From: Antedon mediterranea | Lineage: Eukaryota; Echinodermata; Crinoidea; Comatulida; Antedonidae | Direction: 5' to 3' | Assembly: GCF_964355755.1 (NCBI RefSeq) | Contig: NC_092670.1 | Location: forward strand, 12,213,201 to 12,277,200 | DNA length: 64,000 nucleotides | In this document: positions 58,286 through 64,000 of the stretch, piece after piece | Numbering within the stretch: the first letter of the stretch is position 1 | Layout of the letters: each line of letters opens with the position of its first letter | Program-made: the position numbers and the translations under genes | The notes under the pieces: model-generated | What the model was told of the DNA's origin: nothing | What the model saw: only the letters and a program-made list of their open reading frames with translations | The model's database searches: none

Positions 58286-58645
58286 GGGAACAACAGGATA
58301 GTATCCAACCCAAAAAACCCCCCAAAAAACAAACCCCCAGCTTGTACTAACACGTGGATTGGAAAGATGTTTGACACCTCTAAGAAGATTACGAACCAAA
58401 CACTCTGATCGCTACTAACATCGGGCGGAACGTTTACATGTCACCAACCAAGGTATACTGAACAACGAAAACCGATCAAGACTCTGACGTCCGAGGTTAT
58501 ACATTTGCAACCTTAGATTCAATGTTCTTACATGCATATTTGTTGTGTTTATAGTTCAAATTTCAACCATTTTTTTATGTATGTGGAATTTTTATGCAAT
58601 ATTTTTATGCTTGTATTTTAACGATTTTTGTCCCGCATAAATATA

Positions 58646-59613
58646 ATGGAGTTGCAGGAACTCAAAGACCAAATTGACTCGCTCAAAGCTGCATTGGCCG
58701 CAGAAAAAGTCTGAGACGGCAAAGTTGGATGCAGATGAGGCTCGGGAAGAAATAAAGCGACAGGAGACTGGTACAGAGTCGAAGGCTGTATACATTTCCC
58801 CTGGTAGAAGATTGGAAGTATTCCAAGGGAGGCCCAAAAAAGCAACCGAACCGATTGTAGAGGACTGGGTGGCCGATGTACCTGCCCAACTTGATATGAG
58901 ACGTTTGTCACCGGGAGCAGCCGTTGCATTTATAAAAGAAAACTTAGGTGGTTATCCCAGGAAAGAAATCAGTGGGCGGGGTAAAGAAGTAGAAAACAAC
59001 CCCAATCAAGTTCTAGAAATTCTTCTCAAGGTATTTGGATATGCAAATAATCTCCCGCAATTACAGCAGAAATTCTTCACTTATAAACAGTGTGCACAGC
59101 AAGATTTACTCAGTCTTTCTCTTGAATTGGTCAGCCTATACGACTCGATTGTAATATTAGATGGTGCGTATAAACCGTGCAGAGAGGCATCTTTGAAGAG
59201 CCGCCTGGCAGAAGCTGTCTCGGACCACAATTTACAGAGGGAACTGAGGCATCTAAATATTGAATCACCACGACTGTCTTTCTTTCAGCTACGAGACCGA
59301 GCTGTAGCATGGCTGGGAGACGTGGGAAGAAATCCAACAGAAGCTGCAGTAAGAACCGTGTCTGCTAAGACAAAAATATTAGATCTTTTACAGAAACAGA
59401 ATGTGCAGCTTGAGATGCAACAGAGACAGATCAACATGCTCCACCGAACGGTTTGTGCAACCAGTCAGTTGGCAACCACCTCAAGTAACTACACAACTAC
59501 ATCCTCAACAAGCACCAATTCCAGACAACAGATGGCAACAACACCCAAGGTCAGTACGTTGCTGTTTCATATGTGGTGAACCTGGACATCTGAAGAGAGA
59601 CTTGCACACTTAA
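58646..59613 (+). pseudogene. gag: gag remnant with damaged zinc knuckle
   Basis: A start at 58646 opens a short coiled-coil-like stretch (MELQELKDQIDSLKAAL). A one-base slip near 58705 moves the frame into the main open stretch (to 59579), which contains LPQLQQKFFTYKQ and DLLSLSLELVSLYDSI, capsid-like helical sequence of gypsy elements. A second slip before 59540 puts the zinc knuckle CFICGEPGHLKRD (about 59570-59600) in another frame. The fourth cysteine of the CCHC motif is lost, because a deletion joins this point directly to the protease region. Confidence 0.75.
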
Positions 59614-59844
59614 AAGCAGAAGATATTTCATCACACCTGACCATTTCTGGCGCACAGGGACTTGAGATACCGTATGTAGGTTACATAGAAGTTTCATTAC
59701 AGGCTATGGGTCACAGAGTTGATAACATGGGATTTCTGGTTGTAAAAGATGTAGCTGGTCCGATGGCGGAAAGAAAAAGGCAAGTTCCAGGTGTCTTGGG
59801 TTCCAACGTCCTAAGGGACATGAGGAAACTGATTGGTGACCAAC
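59614..59844 (+). pseudogene. Retropepsin (protease) remnant, active site deleted
   Basis: The open frame carries LTISGAQGLEIPYVGYIEV, NMGFLVVKD and PGVLGSNVLRDM, the C-terminal flap and helix region of gypsy proteases. The upstream part with the catalytic Asp-Ser/Thr-Gly is missing: gag zinc-knuckle sequence runs straight into this segment. The frame then enters an inserted LINE end. Confidence 0.7.
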
Positions 59845-60074
59845 TAGGAACTGAAGAAAGATCGGAAGATGAAAGATATCTTATCCATGCATTAGCTCTG
59901 TATGAAGATTCAAAGTTGCATAGAAAATGGACAGAACTTTTGTATATTTAATCTCATGTATACTTTTACGTGTGTTAACTAGTATCAGTATAGCCATAAT
60001 AATGTGTTGTTTTTGTAAACTTTATGTGTTTCATATGGACACTTTGTCTGAAATAAAGTTGAATTGAATTGAAG
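59845..60074 (+). mobile_element. 5'-truncated LINE 3' end inserted in pol
   Basis: The coding tail HALALYEDSKLHRKWTELLY ends at a stop (59951). A 3' UTR follows, with AATAAAGTTGAATTGAATTG as a tandem TTGAA-type tail ending at about 60074, after which pol sequence resumes. The short repeat tail and C-terminal reading are typical of non-LTR elements. The left border is approximate. Confidence 0.6.
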
Positions 60075-60660
60075 GCGTCTCTGCATCCATACCACCCCCT
60101 GATATTAACAGTTTGGTAAGAATAGCTGGAGACAAACCAATCCTTATACCATTCAGGACGTTGAAGACAGTCGACTGTACCACAGCATCTTCAAAGACTG
60201 GTGTAATTGAGGCGATTATTGAAGAGAATTATAGTTACGATTTACAAAATGGTGTGACTGTTGCTCAGACGTTAGTTGAAGTAAACCAATTTGGCAAGAT
60301 TCCACTACAAATAGCTAACTTTGCTGATGCAGATGTTTATTTACAGCCGAGGACACCAGTTGCCAGGGCAACCACCGCACCACTACAATCAGATGTTTGC
60401 TTTCAATACCAGACTATGTGTGCAGGACAACATGATATTTCACAGGTCAATAGTGAGAAGAATATAGACGAACTGATGTCCAGAATGAATGTTGGTAAGG
60501 ACCTTAATAACTAACAGCAAAATCTATTACAGGGAATGATCAACAAGTATCAGCATGTGTTTAGCAGAGACGAAGATGACATCGGATTTTGCGATGAGGT
60601 TAAGCACAAAATAATCCTACATGATCAACAGCCTATCAAAATTCCACACAGAATGGTCCC
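60075..60660 (+). pseudogene. Protease-RT linker and RT N-terminus
   Basis: The frame 60113-60514 has IPFRTLKTVDCTTASSKTGV and VNQFGKIPLQIANFAD, the protease-RT connector common in Mag/Osvaldo-like gypsy elements. After one slip, 60525-60660 shows KYQHVFSRDEDDIGF and QQPIKIPHRMVPPHQ, the start of the RT domain. The reading stops there: all of the RT fingers and palm, including the catalytic YXDD region, are absent. Confidence 0.75.
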
Positions 60661-61854
60661 ACCACACCAATGTAGATGCAAGCAATAAAGGATTAGGAGC
60701 AGTGCTGTCACAAGACCAAGGTGGTAAGCGTGTTGTTTTGTCATTCGCAAGCAGGTCGCTCCGGAAAAATGAACAGAACATGTCTAATTACAGTAGTATG
60801 AAGTTGGAGTTTCTAGCACTGAAGTGGTCCATAACTGAGAAATTCAGGGATCTACTAATAGGTAACGAGTTCACCGTATTCACCGACAACAACCCACTGA
60901 CCCATATTCAAACCTCAACCAAACTAGGTGCAACTGAAACTAGATGGATGGCGGACTTAGCCAAGTTTAATTTCACCATAAAATACCGGCCAGGAAAAAC
61001 AAATGCCAACGCCGATGCGCTAAGCAGAAAGACCCAACACTCACCCGAACCGACATTGGTGCGTTTTGAAGAAGTAACTGAGGTAAACTGTTCTCAAGAC
61101 CACCAATCATCATTAATACCTAATTTTCTCAGACCAAGGGTAGAAGAAATGTTCAGTGAAGAATTGATCTCAGCAATTAACGGTGAACACCGAAAAACGG
61201 CATCAACAACTATTCCGTCAATTCCAGGTGAGGACATGGCAAAGTTGCAGAATTCTGATGAGAGTATTGCACGTTTAGTACACTTTTGGAAAATTGGAAG
61301 GACACCGAGAAAACGACAGTTGGCCAACGAATCGAGGAAGGTCAAGAAACTGCTTAAAGAATGGCCCAGACTCACAGAGACGGGAGGAGTACTGTACAGA
61401 AATATCGTCGATAATGGGGAAAAGGTCAAACAGCTATTACTGCCGGAATCAATGAAAACCAAAGTTTTGGGCACAGTGCACGACGATCTTGGTCACCAGT
61501 CCAGCGGGAAAACTTTAGCTGTGATGCGACGAAGGTGTTACTGGCCTGGGATGGCAGATGAAATACAAGATTACTGTGACAAGTGCCCCAGATGCACACT
61601 AGCGAAATCAGGGAAGAAAGTTCGACCATCGATGGGCTCTCTGATAGCGAAGAAACCACTAGAAGTCTTAGCCATAGATTTCACCACATTAGAACCCGGA
61701 AGAATAACCTAGAAAATGTTTTAGTAATGACGGATGTTTTTACAAAATACACCCAAGCTATTCCTACGAGGGACCAGAAAGCAACAACAGTGGCTAGAGT
61801 TTTGGTTCGAGAATGGTTTGTGAGGTTTGGAGTTCCTCAACGTCTCCATAGTGA
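60661..61854 (+). pseudogene. RNase H and integrase N-terminal half
   Basis: Directly after the RT deletion comes gypsy RNase H: VDASNKGLGAVLSQDQ, FASRSLRKNEQNMSNYS, LEFLALKWS, FTVFTDNNPL, then the tether end KYRPGKTNANADALSR. The integrase HHCC zinc module follows (VHDDLGHQSSGKT, RRCYWPGM, YCDKCPRC), then the first catalytic Asp (LAIDFTTLEP). After a slip near 61700 the core continues in another frame (VLVMTDVFTKYTQAIPTRDQ, FGVPQRLHSD, the second catalytic Asp) until the LINE insertion. RNase H catalytic residues look intact, but with no RT upstream the product would be useless. Confidence 0.85.
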
Positions 61855-62814
61855 TTTTCAATCTTCATTAACGATTTACCTGATGTTGTCGAATCTAGTA
61901 TACGTTTATTTGCAGACGACACCAAGTTGTATAGAGTGGTCAATAACATTGATGATGCGGATTTATTTCAAAGAGACATTGACAGTGCTTCCCATTGGTC
62001 TAATGTTTGGCAATTGCCTTTTAATGACACTAAGTGCAAGGTATTTCATTATTGTCGTGATAATCCCAATTTCTTGTATTCAATGGCTGGTACTTTACTA
62101 CATGAGGTAAAGCAGGAGAAAGATCTAGGTGTTACCTTTGATCCTAGTTTAATCTTTAATTTGCATGTAGCGGATATTTGTAAAAGAGCTAATAAGAAAC
62201 TAGGAATGATTTATAGATCTTTTAAATTCTTGAATAAAGATGGATTTTTGAAGCTGTATAAGTCTATTGTCAGGCCAACGCTTGAATATTGTAACACTGT
62301 TTATAATCCTATTAGAAAACGAGATCAGGATGAAATAGAGAAGGTCCAGCAAAGAGCAACAAGATTGATTCCTAGGTACCGTAATATTCCTTATGAACAA
62401 CATTTGAGAATTCTTGGTCTTCCTACCATGAGATATCGAAGGCAGAGAGCAGATATTATCCAAGTTTTTAGGATTGTTAAAGGTTTCGATCAACACATTT
62501 TTTGAATTTGATCTAGAATCTCGGACCCGTGGACACCCATATAAACTCAAGTTTAAAAGCTCTCGTCTTAATATTAGGAGGAACACGTTCTCCAGGAGAG
62601 TTATTCTCTTATGGAATGCTCTGCCTACGGATGTAGTTTCATGTGCTACGGTGAACTTGTTCAAAGCAAAACTTAACGTTGCATGGTCTAACCACCCGCT
62701 GAAGTTTTCACCCTATATAGAATATGATTTTATTGCTAAGAGGGGCTTTTAAGCACTGAGTGCTTCGCCTCGATCCCGTAGACGAAAGTGTACGGGAAAC
62801 AAGTAAACAAGTAA
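61855..62814 (+). mobile_element. CR1/Jockey-like LINE fragment inside integrase
   Basis: Begins in the middle of RT (SIFINDLPDVV) and includes the catalytic FADDTKLYR. It continues through EKDLGVTFDPSL, YKSIVRPTLEYCNTVY, KVQQRATRLIPRY and LRILGLPTMRYRRQRADII. After a one-base slip near 62505 it ends with SRRVILLWNALPTDVV and FIAKRGF, stop. A 3' tail with a repeated ACAAGTAA motif ends at 62814. It lies exactly between the integrase LHSD and GRNF residues; three or four host bases seem lost and no target duplication is seen. Confidence 0.88.
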
Positions 62815-63440
62815 AGGACGTAATTTTGAAGGTAATGTGATCAAAGAATTATGCCGATTATATAACATCACTAAATCAAGAACGACGCCTTACCATCCCC
62901 AAGGGGGAATGGGCAATGCGAAAGGTTCAATAGGACAATGCATGATCGGTTACGCACTTTGCAACCTGCAGCTAAGAAGAACTGGCCAGATCATCTCCCA
63001 GAACTACTTTATGCCTATAACGTCACCCCGCATTCAGCAACAGGTTATTCACCATATTACCTTTTCTTTGGTCGTGAGCCAAAACTACCGATCGACCATA
63101 TTTTGAGAAATGAGCTAGATGCAGATGAAAGTGGAAGTATAGAAGAATGGGTAAGCAACCACCACCATAGGGCGTGCATTCCAAAGTGCTTTAGTAGAAA
63201 TAGAGAAGCAAGCTCTAGCACGAAGAGAAAGAAACAATCGCACCGCAGATGAGACGGACCTTCTTATTGGAGCAAGAGTATTTTTAAGAAACCATCCTTT
63301 CGGTCGAAATAAGATACAAGACTACTGGCAATCTACTGTACACCGTATGTTGTAATCAACCGACCGAATCCGACTGGGAATGTGTACACAATACAACCGT
63401 TGACCGGTGCTGGACAGGATAAGACTGTCAACAGCCTACT
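62815..63440 (+). pseudogene. Integrase C-terminal half
   Basis: Resumes with [18 protein letters not shown] and [10 protein letters not shown] slip near 62900 then moves to the frame with the third catalytic residue (Glu in [13 protein letters not shown]). [20 protein letters not shown] and [15 protein letters not shown] follow. A further slip near 63160 leads to GARVFLRNHPFGRNK and VINRPNPTGNVYTIQPLTG, the GPY/F-type C-terminal module. Confidence 0.8.
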
Positions 63441-63489
63441 CGAGAAATCAAGCAGAAGAATTTAGACAACCCAGCTACACAAAGTAATA

Positions 63490-63942
63490 ACTTAACTGAA
63501 CTGGAGGTAATTCCAAGTGACACAGTTGACAGACAGTTTTGATGGTCCATTTGAAATATTTCTCCCTGAACAAGAACCTGTAATTATACAACATGATGAA
63601 CCAGAACATGCAGTTATACGGCATGATGAACCAGAACCTGTAGTCATACGATATGACGAACCAGAACCTGTAGTCATACAACATGATGAACCAGAACCTG
63701 TAGTTATACAACATGATGAACCAGAACATGCAGTTATACAGCATGAAGAACCAGAAAATGTACATCGAATTGTAAATAGAGATGATGAAGGAGAATTAAT
63801 AAGAAATAAAGAAGATATTGTTCGTGAACCACATTTAGATGTACAAAGTAATAGTGATGCAGACCAGTCTAAAGCAGAAACAATAAGACGATCTAAACGA
63901 ATCAAAGATAAAGAAGACAAACAGTCAACAGTGCTATCTTAG
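63490..63942 (+). pseudogene. Acidic repeat tail of the retrotransposon polyprotein
   Basis: An open frame (63517-63942) starts with VDRQ-type linker sequence and then has six 30-bp units (63571-63750) coding for HDEPEPVVIQ-type decapeptides. It finishes with a basic IRRSKRIKDKEDKQ end and a stop. A basic RRS-rich terminus is common at gypsy integrase C-termini; the Glu/Asp-Pro repeat is unusual. The unit is almost unmutated compared with the rest of the element, suggesting recent tandem expansion. It may instead be a separate small ORF. Confidence 0.65.
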
Positions 63943-64000
63943 CAGAATTTAGCAAAACACAGTTTTTGTTTGCACAAATGTTAGCCGGACAATTTAATAA

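Larger units (their letters stand above)
57579..64000 (+). mobile_element. Degenerate Ty3/gypsy-type LTR retrotransposon, 3' end outside window
   Basis: Order: 5' LTR, tRNA-Ser primer site, gag, protease remnant, RT remnant, RNase H, integrase, acidic C-terminal tail. Pol order RT-RNase H-integrase is Ty3/gypsy. At least four frameshifts, loss of the protease active site and of the RT core, and two nested LINE fragments (59845-60074 and 61855-62814) make it non-functional. The env gene is not seen. The polypurine tract and 3' LTR must lie past 64000, so target duplication and LTR divergence cannot be judged here. Confidence 0.9.

Overview
The window is AT-rich animal (metazoan) nuclear DNA. 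Coding sequence is split into exons with GT-AG junctions, introns are loaded with short transposons, and there are no bacterial-type operons. The gene set (WDR12, METTL6, a secreted TSP1-vWA protein, one NACHT exon), the many small inverted-repeat elements and the strong excess of the palindrome TAGGCCTA suggest an invertebrate deuterostome, perhaps an echinoderm. That taxon is an inference from general character, not from an alignment.

Layout. From 1 to about 31.4 kb I see no convincing protein-coding gene. This stretch holds several miniature transposon families, minisatellites and remnants of LINEs and SINEs. From 31,465 to 37,325 (minus strand) lies a complete five-exon gene for a predicted secreted 253-residue protein: signal peptide, one thrombospondin type-1 repeat, one von Willebrand factor A domain. 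From 41,096 to 47,408 (plus strand) lies a complete nine-exon WDR12 gene (429 aa, ribosome biogenesis). It converges with a complete five-exon METTL6 gene (279 aa, tRNA-Ser m3C methyltransferase) at 48,340-55,624 (minus strand). Every junction in the three genes follows GT-AG, and the exon phases add up to uninterrupted reading frames.

Mobile DNA. At least four families recur. (1) A PIF/Harbinger-like MITE with TIR AGCGTGGTTCCCACTAG and 3-bp TAA or TTA target duplications; one copy is nested inside another. (2) A MITE ending in AGATGTATTGTCCC and always flanked by TTAA. (3) A short MITE with TIR AGCTCTGTCTACACTATCA. (4) A tRNA-derived SINE, one copy of which keeps a perfect 7-bp acceptor stem. 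METTL6 intron 2 holds a 2.5-kb transposon with about 690-bp inverted arms, whose transposase-like coding region is itself split by the SINE.

The right end (57.4-64 kb) is a layered wreck. A NACHT-domain exon is cut just after its Walker B motif by a Ty3/gypsy-type LTR retrotransposon. The left LTR, a tRNA-Ser primer binding site and gag, protease, RT, RNase H and integrase remnants are visible. The RT catalytic core and the protease active site are missing, there are several frameshifts, and two LINE fragments have landed in pol, one of them inside the integrase core. The 3' LTR lies beyond the window.
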